Shown here one piece after another: positions 37,961 through 49,370 of a stretch of DNA of 64,000 bases. The translations under genes and the position numbers were made by a program. The notes under the pieces are model-generated. The model had not been told where the DNA came from and did not search any database. It was given only the letters and a program-made list of their open reading frames with translations. Position 1 is the first letter of the stretch; each line of letters starts with the position of its first letter. Origin of the DNA: Apoda limacodes (lineage: Eukaryota > Arthropoda > Insecta > Lepidoptera > Limacodidae); assembly GCA_946406115.1 (NCBI GenBank), contig OX291540.1:8800563-8864562 (forward strand). The letters are read 5' to 3'.

Positions 37961-38180
37961 ATTGGGTTTTGCCCATAGCTGGGCAGACGGGTTCTTGACC
38001 GCAGTTAATTCAGACTACTACCGGATGTTGCTGCTGCCCAACATCAGTCTGTGTTTGGGGTTGAGAAATAAGACCCCTTTTACCTATAAGTCGCCTTTTA
38101 CGACATCCCAGGAAGATAGGGAGTGGTCCAATTCTATTCTGCCGGAACCAGATGGCCAACCACGTGTACTAAAAATAAAA

Positions 38181-40660
38181 AAAAAACATAAGGGGTTTGT
38201 TAGTAAATTTATTAAAATTACAAAATCTGTTCACATGCAAAATATTTTTTATTTTACATTATATTTTTCACACCAACGATATAACGTGTTCAGTTCATTA
38301 TTAATACCAAATTTGGCTAATTATCATTAAATGCAAGAGACGGCACTTTGCGTAACCAAACACCGTACTCATTTACATATTCGGATGTTCCAATAACTTA
38401 CCCCTAGCCAATTATTGTCGGTGGGAGGTGCTTTCCATGTAAACATATGTAATAAAGAATCCTTGACCGACAATATTTTCAGAAGTTAACAATAATGGTC
38501 TAAGAGCTCATCGTAAAAAAATATTGAGCCTACAGAAAAATCGCTACAATGCAAAAATAAATTGTGCCCGGGTGAAACTGTTTCAATAATTTCGTATACT
38601 AACCACCACCTTGCTCCCTTCTAACGCTCTTAAGCTTGAAAACGAAGAAATTACAGAACATAAGATGGAAATATTATTAATGCACTAAATTTATAATTTC
38701 ATATGAATACAAGCGGCGGAGTGTATTCGATTCTCAGATAACTTAAAAATAATAAAAACTTTCTTGGAGTCAGTGCTCAAGCAAGGCGAAAAAAAACCAA
38801 AGAAATACCCTATAATACTAAAAATAGATACCTATTTTTATGAGAACCATATACCTAAATCAAAATAACTGTAGGTTCACAAACTTTCTGCCGCTGGCAC
38901 CGACTCCAATAATAGATAACAGATGATATTTATACTACTTAAATTTTAGTAATTTTGTGTTTGGTCTTTTAATGTTCTTTCCCTTGAACGAATAAAAAAA
39001 CTTTTTACTTTTAGTTTAAGTTTGTCAAGATTAGAAGTCGGTTTTTATTTTTTGTGGTAATTGTGGATTGTGTGTATTTAGTACGGAAAGGCCTTCTAGA
39101 CGCACTGTTCAGCTGAGTGAGACAGCGACGTTTGAAGGAAAACAGTTTTTGAGATATTATGAAAAGAAGGTGGCTTTTGTAAAAAATCGGATTTTTTTTG
39201 TCCTAAAGCAGACAAACTGCTAGAATCCATCAAACTCTTTATATTAAAGGTAATTCTAGACGGAATACGATTAATTTTAATTTTGGTGGAAATGGCACCT
39301 ATGAAACCCATTGATTAAAAAAAAAAACATTAGATGTTCTTCTTATTTGCAATACAGCTCACTCATTTTACGTGCAAAAGACTTTTAACAATGCTCATTT
39401 TAAAGCTTATTTCAAGCACTACAAAACCCTATTTCATTAGAATGCATTAAATGTATTTGCTCGCCGCTAGATGGCATTGAATACATCGATTAAATTTCAC
39501 ACAAAATAAAAAACGGCTTTGATCTTTCATATCTAGCTTAATATTGCACTTGAACACTTTATAAAAAACCGATTTGTTCAGTTTTTTACCTGCTTTAATT
39601 TTGTTTATTAAAATTTTTTCGTTACAATGCATATTTTTGAAGATATTTGCAAAACACCGATGAAAAACGTGAAAAAATTCCCTATTTTCAATTGCCAATA
39701 ACTTGAAAAGTATTGGGTTTTTTGAAAAACTTTATAGAACATTTTTTTCTTAAAATTTTGAAGAAAAAAATTTACACCACCGAGACGGGGTGGCAACCAC
39801 CTCCAGGGTGGGTGCGGAGTTCAGATCATTTTCACTTTTGACGTTACGGGCAAGATGAGCCTAATTCCAAATTTTCATGCAAATCGATTCACAGTAAAAA
39901 AATTCGGACCAATAACGCTTCAATGACTGCAATAACTGTAAAGGTTCGTCGAATACACCACATGGCCGTGAGAAGCCTTAGCATGTTAAATCGTCAACTA
40001 GAGTACGACCTATATAACTTTGCACGTAGTAAAATGCGAAACTATAATTCAATGGTATATTATTTTTTCCCCTCATTCACAGTGGTGCCTCTGCCACGCG
40101 TACATTAGAAATAAGGTCGTCCAAAACGATACAATTTCAGACATTCTCTTATCTAACTCTGGTTTCTTTGGGCCGATCCTTACCAAATTGAAATGGGACC
40201 AATCCGCGGGTTAATCCATTCATATACATAAATATTGTTATACTCTGTTACACTCTTACACATTCATAAAAAGAAAACACGAATTGAGAACCTTCCTCCT
40301 TTTTTTTTGAAGTCGGTTAAAACCAAGACCTAGATGGCAAAATACGAAGAATGATAATTCCAGTAATATTGTAGGTGAAATCGTAAACAGTCAAAAGCTA
40401 CCTTTTTTACAAAACTCCACGTGGACGAAGTCGCGGGCCGAAGCTAGTGTGTATATATAATTCTTCTGTAGTGTAAGTAACTGAACTCCTTTTAAACGGC
40501 TGCACCGATTAAGATGAAATTTTTAGTGTGAATTTGAGCGGTTCCCTAGAAAAATTAGATTCTCAATTGGATGGGGGGGGGGGGGGGGGGTCGTGGTGGT
40601 CCAGTTATTATTTTTTTTATTATGTTCGCCTCGAAAATTACTTAATAAATAATACGTAGT
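38181..40660. other. Intergenic, mixed unclassified repeats
   Basis: No gene. Notable parts: a block at 39780-39960 (GGGGTGGCAACCACC and GGTGCGGAGTTCAGATCATT) resembling transposon sequence, a block at 40280-40320 whose reverse complement (ACCGACTTCAAAAAAA and GGAGG) recurs at 58667-58700, and an 18-G run at 40573-40590. Confidence 0.5.
40573..40590 (+). repeat. 18-base G homopolymer
   Basis: Uninterrupted run of 18 G in otherwise AT-rich sequence, followed by TCGTGGTGGT. Prone to slippage; length may be unreliable in assembly. Confidence 0.9.
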
Positions 40661-41152
40661 CCTGCATGACAGGACTAATCTGGACTCCAAACTTCAATGG
40701 GGTCCTCATATTCATAACCTAGCCAAAAAACTTACCTCTACTGTGTATGCGATCAAGAAAATAAGAAAAATGAACGATGGCGACACTGCAAAATTAGTAT
40801 ATTTGAGCTATTTCCATAGTTTAATGACGTATGGTATCTTATTGTGGGGTAGCGCTGTTGATGTAAATGTAAATACAATATTTTTGTTACAAAAACGGTT
40901 AATTCGTACTATTTATAAATTAGGATCTAGGATAGTAGGGATAAGTTTAGGGAAGTAAGTATTTTAACTTTACCGTCGCAGTATATATATGAAAATCTTT
41001 TATATGTTAATAAAAATATCAATAATTTCAGCAAGAAAAGTGACGTTCAGAAAATAGTATTTCATAACTTTGACGATACAAAAGTGTTTGTAGGTAGTTT
41101 TGTTGATCCTAATTTGAATGAAAAAAAATTGACTTTGACTTTGACTTTGAAG
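40660..41152 (+). pseudogene. Jockey-like LINE 3' remnant with TTTGAC tail
   Basis: Reads LDSKLQWGPHIHNLAKKLTS, then TVYAIKKIRKM, YLSYFHSLMTYGILLWGSAV and LLQKRLIRTIYKLGSR, the C-terminal part of a Jockey-type RT polyprotein. Ends with the microsatellite (TTGACT)n at 41129-41150, a known 3' end type for insect Jockey elements. 5'-truncated, as is usual for LINE insertions. Confidence 0.8.
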
Positions 41153-42200
41153 GAGGTGAGCCTATCGCTGCAACACTGCTTCTGATGCAGTCTATTTGGG
41201 CTTTAAATATGTTCCGTAATTCGGTCAAAAGATTGTTATTTCTCTTTAAGACAAGTTCACTTACATAAGCACTGGAATGTGTTGATATTTTTTTTATACC
41301 CGGTGTGGGTAGTGATATAATTGATCCCGTTTCTACATGCTGCTGTTTACTACTTCGCTAACTGCCATTTCTTTTCCATGCATGACATTTACCTAGGTGT
41401 CTAATTAACTGGCTAATTTAACCAGATGGCAGCGACTTATACATTATTATGAGATATATTCGTTATATATATATTTCTAACGTCATTTATGCCATAATGA
41501 CGCCATGAAACTGAAATTTTTTGTATGGAATTTAACAGTTTCGTAGTCCAATTTTTTTATTTTTGCTCCAACTTAGAATAAATGCTACTAGATAACAAGC
41601 TATCCTAATTATTTCACCGACTTTCACTACAAGCAAATGCAAAACACGCTTTAAAAATTTACACAAGTGTTGAAACAATGGTCACGTCCAGATTTTTCGT
41701 TGCATTTAATACAGTAAATTCAAATCATTTAGTAAGGTAATGCACTACACAAAAGCTGGTTTTATGATATATATTTTATTCAATCCTTAAGATGCTAAAG
41801 TTTAAGCCACATAATTTGTACAAAACGGCGTATTTATATAAGCGATCTAGTCTATATTGCAGTCTTATGCAAGTATAAAAAGAAAGCGATAGAACCATAA
41901 TTTAATGCTGGACAAATTTTGACCGCACTCTCGGCCTACGCATTTGATGGCAAACTTAAGTTGGTTGTAATACCAAAACTAAGGGAATTTCGACAAAAAA
42001 TATCTGATCTATCAATATATTAGTATTTGTTAGTAAAATATACGTATTAGTAAACATTATAACTGTATTTTAAGTTCATAGGAAAATGGGAAGTTGAAAA
42101 TTCTTCGGACCAAATTTTGTGAAAAAGCGGGCTGCTCATTTCTTTGTTTTCCAATATATATTTTTACAAAACATACATTATTTATTTACTAAATAGGAAA
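41153..42200. other. Intergenic, nothing recognised
   Basis: AT-rich sequence without a supported gene. TATATA run near 41466. Confidence 0.45.
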
Positions 42201-42204
42201 TAAT

Positions 42205-42320
42205 ATTTATGGAAATTACACACAGCGCTATCTGGTCCTAAACTAAGCAAAGCTTGTGTTATGATTACTAGACAACGGATACAAATACGTACCTATATAT
42301 ATTTTTTTTAAATACATTGA
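42205..42320 (-). mobile_element. SINE 3' fragment
   Basis: Carries ACACAGCGCTATCTGG, AACTAAGCAAAGCTTGTGTT and GACAACGGATACAAATACG, the 3' half of the SINE on the minus strand, next to a complete copy. Confidence 0.7.
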
Positions 42321-42344
42321 TATTATACATATAAAAATAATAAT

Positions 42345-42612
42345 AATATTTGTGGACATTACACACAGCGCCATCTGATATAATAGCGCCAAAATAAGCA
42401 AAGCTTGTGTTATGGGTACCAGACAGCGGATACAGATACATATATATTACTTTTTTTTTTTTGTATATACATACTTATTATACATAAATACACCCATACT
42501 CAATACAAACACGTTTTTTTTTATTACATTAATGTTTGTCCAATGCCGGAATCGAACCCACACCCTCCGCACGGCAGTCGGTCACACTACCGACTAGGCT
42601 GCGAGGGACACC
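42345..42612 (-). mobile_element. tRNA-derived SINE, subtype 2
   Basis: Minus strand: TCCCTCGCAGCCTAGTCGGT, GTGGGTTCGATTCCGGCATT, GACAAACATT, linker, GTTGTCTGGTACCC-type block, AAGCTTTGCTTA and the GGCGCTGTGTGTAATGTCC end. Clear A and B boxes of RNA polymerase III. Confidence 0.82.
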
Positions 42613-42625
42613 CAGTCTTAAGAAA

Positions 42626-42722
42626 AAGACAAATGATAAATGTTTGTCTCATGCGGGAATCGAACTCACGTCTCCAGATTCAGCAGTCGGGTCATTACCC
42701 ACTGGGCCACGGAGCCGGGCTC
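42626..42722 (-). mobile_element. SINE head, subtype 1
   Basis: Minus strand: GGCTCCGTGGCCCAGTGGGT (A box), GTGAGTTCGATTCCCGCATG (B box), AGACAAACATTTATC. It ends where the neighbouring SINE begins, so two SINE insertions lie back to back. Confidence 0.72.
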
Positions 42723-43019
42723 CGTTTGGAGCCTTGGAGTAAGGAACCCTAAAATACGAATACGAATTACGTAAATTCAGATGTAGAAATGTAATGGTGT
42801 AAGCTAAACTAGAAGGTGAGTAGGCGAGGCATATCACTTTAAACTTCAGACGGCAAAACGAGATACCTTAAGACCTTCAAATGCCTCAAAATATGGAGGG
42901 AGAGTGTCTAATGATTTCTTAATTTGCTAAAACGGCTTATAGCACTGCTGGAAGCTCTGTACGTCTCAAAAAGACACAGAAGTAGTAGTAGTTGCGTAGT
43001 GGTGTATAAGAAACTACTA

Positions 43020-44590
43020 AATTATTTATAAATACCTACGAATATCTAATAAAATAAATATTTAGGAACTAAAAAAACATTATTAACTTACGAAAGTCGT
43101 AGCTTTTATCCGTAAGTTCGTTCGCGTGAAGTATATTAATATATACCCTGTGCTAACCCTTGGATAAATAAGTTTGAATCTATCTTCCTGCTAAGCTAAT
43201 CTTCATCCAAATTGATTCAGTGATGTAGCCATAACAACGTCGGTTCGATCGTACCTATGTAGCGGTATGGTTACTACACCTATTTTTTTTCTTATACAGA
43301 CTTCGCAGTTCTCTAATTATGACCTAGACTGTCAAAGAGAAAAAAAATTATGTTTTTCATAGTTTCAAGCAGCCATTTGCGTATTTTGACATTTGCAAAT
43401 AAATCAAAACCTAGAACAATGATTTTTGGCAAGTAGCAAGGTCTTGCAGCAAAAGTAAAGACAAAAAATGTGAATTTGTAGATATATCACATGAAAAATA
43501 CTGTATATCAAGTCCCTTTTTCTCAGATATTTTTCCTCATTTAAAGGCATTAAGTTAATATTGATATCCAAAACTAAAGTCTGCGGTCCCTTAGAGCTGT
43601 AACACTCCAAAATATTCAGTGGTGATAATGATAATCCCGAAATTATTGAAATTTCAAAAGTTCAAAAGATTTTTTTCGATTACGAACTTAGATTTGTAGT
43701 TGACCAAGACGTATGTCAATATATAGGAGAACATTTGTCCTACAATCTGATTTTGGGGTAAATTTACACTCAAAAAAAAGGCCAAAAGTTTTCGAGACCT
43801 GATTTCTGTAGTGGATGAACAATTTACATACAAGATTCTATGGAAGCCTCGGTGCTCGAGTCAGACTCGCACTTGTTCAGTTTTTATTTTTATCATCAAT
43901 AGTTGTCAAGATATAAGCAAAAAACTAAAAATGGGTGCTTCCCTTTTTTCAGAGGTGGCGGCTCGACCGCAACAGATGTTAATGGGTACTTTTAGTGTGT
44001 TCAATGACAAGTCCTAATGAACACGTATACCAAAATGTAAAGCGTAAAGCAAAACCGAAAAACGAAAGATTGTTCATGTAAGCCTAGCTTTATTTTATCT
44101 GTAAATTGTCGCTTGAGACTAAAAACCTCGTAACTATTACATTAATCGTAAGTTTACAGGACGAGTTTTAATATCGTCTATTAAAAATGGTCTAAGCTTT
44201 CTGACGTACTTACAGTGCAATATTTACAACACAGCTGCACAATAATTAGTACTTGGTAAAGTATCTTACCAGTGACGGTAGGTAGGTAGGCACTAAAACG
44301 CAGTGATTATATTAGCTCGATTCTAATTTCGCTTTTACTATTAGTTATTAAGACTTTAGAGTTTTCTTTCTAAACACAGATTGCATAATGTGTATTCCAC
44401 CTATTAGATCCTACTAAGGTAAGTAAAATTAGTTTGTTCGTATATTGAATTTGAAACTTCTGAACCAATTGTAAAATAATCTTTTAATAATAAAAAACTA
44501 TTCCTTAGTAACGTGTAGGCCATATTTTATTTTGATTACAATAAGTTTTTAGTTTAAAATATCGATATTCGTTAAAATTGGTCACGTCTC
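43020..44590. other. Intergenic, nothing recognised
   Basis: No gene or repeat with a partner identified; short ORFs here have no family resemblance. Confidence 0.45.
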
Positions 44591-44599
44591 AACGGAGCT

Positions 44600-44965
44600 T
44601 TTTTATACCACAAAGGTGGCACACAAGCTTACGGTCTGCCTGACGGTAAGCTGTTACCGTAGCCTTTGGACGCTTGCAACACCAGACATTTGATTCCCTC
44701 GCAGCCTAGTTAATAGTTTGGCCGACTGCTGTGCAGAGGGTGTGGGTTCGATTCCCGCACTGGACAAACATTTATGTGATAAACATTTGTGTTTTTCTTA
44801 AGTCTGGGTGTATTTATGTATGAAAAGAACTGAACTAATTTGCACAAAAAAAAAAGGAATATATGTATTGGATTCCGTTGTCTGGTTACCATAACAGAAG
44901 CTCTGCTTACACCAGGGGTATCACTTACGCATTGCCGACCCTTTAAAAACAACAATACCTTCGGT
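44600..44965 (-). mobile_element. LINE 3' tail interrupted by a SINE
   Basis: Left part (44600-44685) has GGCACACAAGCTTACGGTCT and CTGTTACCGTAGCCTTTGGA; the right part (44909-44960) has CAGGGGTATCACTTACGCAT and TGCCGACCCTTTAAAA. In the intact tail at 55320-55370 these two halves are contiguous (reverse complement of GATACCCCTAGTGTTGCAAG), so the SINE at 44686-44908 split the element. Confidence 0.8.
44686..44908 (+). mobile_element. tRNA-derived SINE inserted in a LINE tail, 7-bp target duplication
   Basis: ATTCCCTCGCAGCCTAGTT (A-box region), GTGGGTTCGATTCCCGCACT (B box), ACAAACATTTATGTGATAAA, ATATGTATTGG linker and GTTGTCTGGTTACCATAACA, CTCTGCTT at the end. It is flanked by ACACCAG at 44679-44685 and 44909-44915. 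Confidence 0.87.
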
Positions 44966-45014
44966 TATCTGATTTTTAGCAAATGAATATCTGAAGGGAT
45001 GTAGGATAATCGAG

Positions 45015-45092
45015 TTCTTTTATTCAGGTTGATCAAAGAGTTGGCGTAGGAACCCCACACTACGCCGATGATCGAATTGCGAAGTCTAGGGC
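45015..45092 (+). repeat. Helitron-like 3' terminal fragment
   Basis: Contains AGAGTTGGCGTAGGAACCCC and ACGCCGATGATCGAATT, the same terminal block as other Helitron-like copies. It ends about 55 bp before the TATA box at 45149. Confidence 0.5.
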
Positions 45093-45148
45093 AAAAATGA
45101 GACATATGTGCTTTTCACTTTCAAGCGATGAAATATGGAGCGGTACTG

Positions 45149-45158
45149 TATATAAAGG
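45149..45158 (+). promoter_or_regulatory. TATA box of a candidate transcript
   Basis: TATATAAAGG, an excellent TATA element, with a short GC-rich stretch (GCGTCCGCGCACTTTGG, 45171-45187) about 25-35 bp downstream where initiation would fall. A splice donor (AAC/gtgagt) follows at 45202, which supports a first exon of roughly 20-25 nt. Confidence 0.5.
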
Positions 45159-45239
45159 CATGCTTCTTCGGCGTCCGCGCACTTTGGAGCTAGTGGGGAA
45201 CGTGAGTACACACACCTGTTATCGTTACTAATTGTCAAC

Positions 45240-46608
45240 GCCATCTTGAAATTACTATTCGCCATTTTGATTTGTACAAAAAATGTGATTTATTTAAGTC
45301 ATATATACTAAACTTTGTTTTATTCATTTCAGAGGCCAGAGTTCCTGCACTGCGGGCCCGCCGCGACATGGTAAGTGACGATTTTGTTGTTACACGTGGT
45401 TATGATTTTTTTTTAGAACCTTAATTTTTCCTTTTTCCAATTTTCCGGGCTACTTTTATACTATATTGTTATTATTTACTTAGTAACTGAAAGTGTATAG
45501 ACGCTAATTATAATTTTATTATATATATTTTTCTTCGGAAATTTTCGAATAAAATGGCGGCCATTTTACGGTTCACATAGGTAGCGTGTTAGCATTTTTG
45601 TATTCACATTACGTTATTTTAATCGTTGATGTACAAATCTCTAGTATTCTGCCATTATCCTAATCTAAATTCTCTACAAACAAGTGTATTCCCTATCATT
45701 TAATTTTTATGTTTGGCTGTGTTTGGTTGTTTTCTTCAGTCCTACTACAGTTCTACATACCGAGTCAGATTTATCTTGGCGCTTGACCGTTGTGACGTCT
45801 AAACACGGTACACACATAACAGAATGCGCTTAAAAAACTTTACCAATAACCATACTATTTAAATATTTTTATATCGTAAAACAAAAGATATTAGTTAAAA
45901 CGTATTAATTCTAGTCTAGGCAACGCGACCGGGTTGTACAAACAAGATGGCCGACTCCCCACGTTTTTGAAATGTAGGTAGCATTTGTACTGGTATTCTA
46001 ATTATCCTGTGTCCTTTTAATTCCATAACACATTCATTATATAGACAACGATTAAAAATAATAGATTCTAAGATAGCAGTTTTTCTTTTCATTGTCTCCA
46101 CACTATTGTTGATGCACAAACAAGATGGCCGGCCGTCCACATCTTTGAGGTGTGCCAATTGTGCTGATATTGAAATAATTCCAGTAGCAATTTAAGCCCT
46201 ATTTTCAACCTTCTTGAAAAAAGAAAGTTCTTAGTTCGGTGTTTTTTTATAAGTCTTCATTTATAAATTAATTTCGAAAATTATTTTTGATTTGTCAATC
46301 CAGATTACTCCTATTTATATCAAAATCCAGATCTGATGATGGAATCCAAAAGGAGATAACTTATCAAATATTATAGGATTAGTGTTTTTGGTATTTTCAG
46401 TAACAATTTCTTACATAGTATTTCTCCACATGATGACAGGCCACGTTTTGTAAGCGTGCCATTTGTACTGATAATGAAATAATTACAGTAGCAATTTAAG
46501 CCCTATTTTTACTACTTGAAAAAGGAAGTTCTCAATCCGGTGGTTTTATGCCTTCACACGATAGCTGATGCACAAACAATGTGGCCGACCGGCCACGTGC
46601 TGCCATTT
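45240..46608. promoter_or_regulatory. Cluster of YY1/Pho-type GCCAT motifs
   Basis: GCCATCTTG at 45240, GCCATTTTG at 45261, palindromic AAAATGGCGGCCATTTT at 45551-45567, GCCATTATC at 45651, AAGATGGCC at 45944 and 46121, GCCATTTG at 46458 and GCCATTTAG at 46602. The core GCCAT is the binding core of YY1 and its fly orthologue Pleiohomeotic. Several copies lie in diverged tandem repeats, so part of the clustering is by duplication. Confidence 0.3.
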
Positions 46609-46610
46609 AG
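45937..46610 (+). repeat. Diverged tandem repeats in the candidate ncRNA intron
   Basis: ACAAACAAGATGGCCG occurs at 45939 and 46115, and a related CACAAACAATGTGGCCGACC at 46571. A longer block (TGAAATAATTCCAGTAGCAA then TTTAAGCCCTATTTT and TTGAAAAA-GAAAGTTCT) at 46170-46242 recurs at 46475-46540. Units are irregular in spacing. Confidence 0.7.
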
Positions 46611-47124
46611 TTTTGAAGTTAGATTAATATTTTTGTAAAATTTTTATCTTTTATTATAAATTTTTTAACTTATATATGCAACGTTTTATGAAATTTTCAG
46701 AATATCAAGATTGCTTTTATTTATGTATATGAAATAGGATGTCTCCAAATGATTCCTTACGCTGGAGAGGGGCTTTTCTAAGCTAATTTCCACATTCGCA
46801 GGTTGGGCTGCATACGGCGGCGGGCCACAAGCTTCAGTGTCGTGGTAGTTTGACACCACGCCGCCATTAAAGACCTGCCGGCGTGGCGTCGACTACCGCT
46901 CTGCGACGTCGGTGAACACCAGCGTCGCGATTATGACGCTGCTGCCACCGACGCCCTCCTGGCATAAGTTGCGGCTCCACTATTGCATGGTTCCAGGTAT
47001 AATTATTAAATAGTAATCACTGGCCGCCGCCGGATTCTTTACCAGCGATAACTCGTTTTTTTATTTCTGGGATAATAAGTACCTGTGTATATGTATATAT
47101 GTATATATATATAAAAATGCATTG

Positions 47125-47643
47125 CTGTTCGTTGATCTCGCTAAAACTCTGGAACGGCTGGACCTATTTGGATAATTCTTTTTTTGTTGTGCTTGTTATT
47201 GTTAATGTAAGGCTTAAAAGGGTCAAGTGCGAGTCGGACTGAGCACAGTAAGGGTTAACCGATTGTAATGATATTTTTTTAAGTTGTTATGCACACGCCG
47301 GGGAAGGTTTCTGAGAAAGAAAAAGGTTCAAGTGTGAGACGGATAGGGTCAAGTGCGAGTCGGACTCGCGCAATCAGGGTATTAACCAATTGTAATGAAA
47401 TTTGTTAAGTTGTTATGCACACGCCGGGAAAGGTTTCTGAGAAAAAAAAATGGGTCAAGTGCTAGTCGGACAGGGTCAAGTGCGACTCGGAATCGCGCAA
47501 TAAGGATAAATCGATTGTAATGAAATTTTGGTAAATGTTTGTGCATACGCCGGGGAAAGTTTCAGAATTAGTCAACCCTGTCAGGTTAGGTGGCGCGCCA
47601 GTTGTTTTAAAATGAGAAAGAACGTTCTCCGGGACAGCTAGTA
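47125..47643 (+). mobile_element. Helitron-like element with three internal tandem units
   Basis: Start GCTGTTCGTTGATCTCGCTA, end ACGTTCTCCGGGACAGCTAG. Between lie three copies of a unit of about 125 bp (starting near 47220, 47346 and 47470), each with GGGTCAAGTGCGAGTCGGAC, TTGTAATGA and GTTGTTATGCACACGCCGGG. Related elements at 49131-49370 (minus) and 59090-59390 have one and two units. Confidence 0.7.
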
Positions 47644-48659
47644 GATAGATAAATTCAATCATAAAGTACCTATATCACTAAAAAATTTTGCAATGACTGT
47701 CGCAATGGTTCCTCAAGGAACCGCGTGGTTGCGTCATTGTATATACTTAGTCACAAATGATGCAAAATTCTTTTTTTTTTTTATTTAGGTAGTTAGAATG
47801 TCATGTCTTTTATTATTTTTAATAAAGGTTGTGATAATATGAGCTACACACATGTTCGGACTGGACTAGGTACGCTAAGTGCTGTTGGTATACACGAGTA
47901 TATTGTTTACCGTACGTGACATTTGTAACTGAATTTTTATTTGCGATAGAGACAGCAACTATATGTTCCCGTATTTCTTGTAGACTCAAGACATCCTGAG
48001 ATCTGATACTGCTTCATCTCCCGCGCCGAGAGTCTGTAACGCGGGAATCGACCGCACATTAGTTCATAAGACCATAACATCTAGTGGAAGGTAAGCACGG
48101 ACTATTATACATTAACTAAAATTACCCATGACTTTTTCATTTGATGTGTAACATAGTGCAGTGTGCAAACTACGCCCAATATTAAGAGATTTATCAGATA
48201 ATTTTAAGACCATAGACTGTTTACAGGTTTTAAGTAAGTCTGTAGTTTTTTTATAATATTTGAGGCTCATAGTTTCAGTGTCAATGGTCAGTAATCAGTA
48301 CACAAGAATGGTCAATAGGTAAATTTTCATCTATTTTCCTAAATAACTTTAAAACTATTGATTATGATTTTTAAATTGACACATTTATATGTGTATAAAA
48401 TTTGACCTTAATAGGTCCAGGAAAGTAATCCTAAAAGGGTTTGATCGTATTTTTACTGAGACTTGGAGAAGCCTAAAAATAGGGTAAAATTTAGTATAAT
48501 TAAATTTGATATGTGTTTATTGGTTTACATAATCTTTCTTTATTTGAGAGTCTTCAAAGAAAATATACCATAAATGCCATATCTATGACTACAGCATCAA
48601 TGTTAATAAATTTATCCAGAGCAAAGATGTAGTTGGGATTTTCATTGGACACTGTTGTG

Positions 48660-48745
48660 CCGTGCTATCTCAATTGGTAGAGTACTTACACTGACTGTAC
48701 AGATTGTTGCAGGATCAAGTCCTGGCTCGAGTTTTATCCATATTT
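48660..48745 (+). repeat. tRNA-like sequence
   Basis: CGTGCTATCTCAATTGGTAG (A box) and GGATCAAGTCCTGGCTCGAG (B box) at tRNA spacing. The acceptor ends (GTGCCGT and CTCGAGT) do not pair, so it is a tRNA pseudogene or SINE head rather than a working tRNA gene. Similar in type to 26713-26803. Confidence 0.5.
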
Positions 48746-49130
48746 ATTTACATTGACAGTCTGAATCCTTTAATTCTTCGATTTCGGTTTTTGCTGCCGG
48801 AACAAAGAAAAAACAGTTTAGATATTAGGTACCTACAAGTTGTGTAGTAGCTATAGCAAACACGAAAACAGACCGCAGAAAAACCGACTTAGTGTAATTA
48901 ATGATAAAGTTCTTTATGCGAAATAAAAATAAATAAGTAGGTAGTCTGTATTACAAGGAAGAAAAATTGGTATTTCTATGACAAGTGCGCAATTTTGGAA
49001 TTCAGAACGTTGAATCCTTCATTCTAGACTTTCGAATCCCTAGCAAAGCAAGGTTTTTAACTCATGAAAATTTTTTTTATTAATAACAAAGTATAACTAA
49101 TGTTTAAAGTAAAAGAATTTATAAAAAACT

Positions 49131-49370
49131 AGCTGACCCCGCGAACGTTGTTTCTCTTTTTTTGAAATAACTGCCACGCCACCTATTTTGAAAAATTGTG
49201 TTGTACTGATTCAGAAACCTTCTCCGGCGTGTGCACAACTTACCAAAATTTCATTATAATTGGTTAACCCTTAGTGCGCGAGTCTGACTTCCACTTAACC
49301 CTTTTTTAAAAACCTTGCCCCAACCACAACGAATACAACAAAAAAGAATTATCCAATTTAGTGTTGTCGT
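49131..49370 (-). mobile_element. Helitron-like element, one-unit copy
   Basis: Reverse complement of the element at 47125: its minus strand contains TTGGATAATTCTTTTTTGTT, AAGTGGAAGTCAGACTCGCG, GTGCACACGCCGGAGAAGGT and ends GTTCGCGGGGTCAGCTAGTT. Confidence 0.68.

Larger units (their letters stand above)
35080..38180 (-). mobile_element. RTE-type LINE, nearly full length but decayed
   Basis: Minus strand, 5' to 3': endonuclease (37960-37274) with LATYNGRTMR, LGLSEVRRQGE and VVMGDFNTKVG; linker (37170-36805); reverse transcriptase pieces (36362-35592) with NYRPISLLSHVYKLFSRIV and the catalytic FADD (codons at 35850-35861); C-terminal domain (35429-35109) with KLKWQWVGHVCRRTDGRWSR and GRPPARWTDDL. 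The 3' end is a short ATG trinucleotide run (35081-35092), a hallmark of RTE elements. Frameshifts and stops between blocks show it is dead. Confidence 0.88.

Noticed and set aside
37304..38330. Plus-strand ORFs over the RTE element (e.g. 37304-37546, 37914-38330)
   Set aside because: They are antisense shadows of the endonuclease frame; the minus strand carries the recognisable LINE motifs.
45368..46870. Small peptide gene starting at ATG 45368 (23 codons across the junction)
   Set aside because: Too short and of ordinary composition; no conserved small-peptide motif recognised. Left as part of the candidate ncRNA.
47220..47580. CRISPR-like array (three regular repeats)
   Set aside because: Units are about 125 bp contiguous tandem copies within a eukaryotic transposon; no short repeats with unique spacers.
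48660..48745. Functional tRNA gene
   Set aside because: Acceptor stem arms do not pair.
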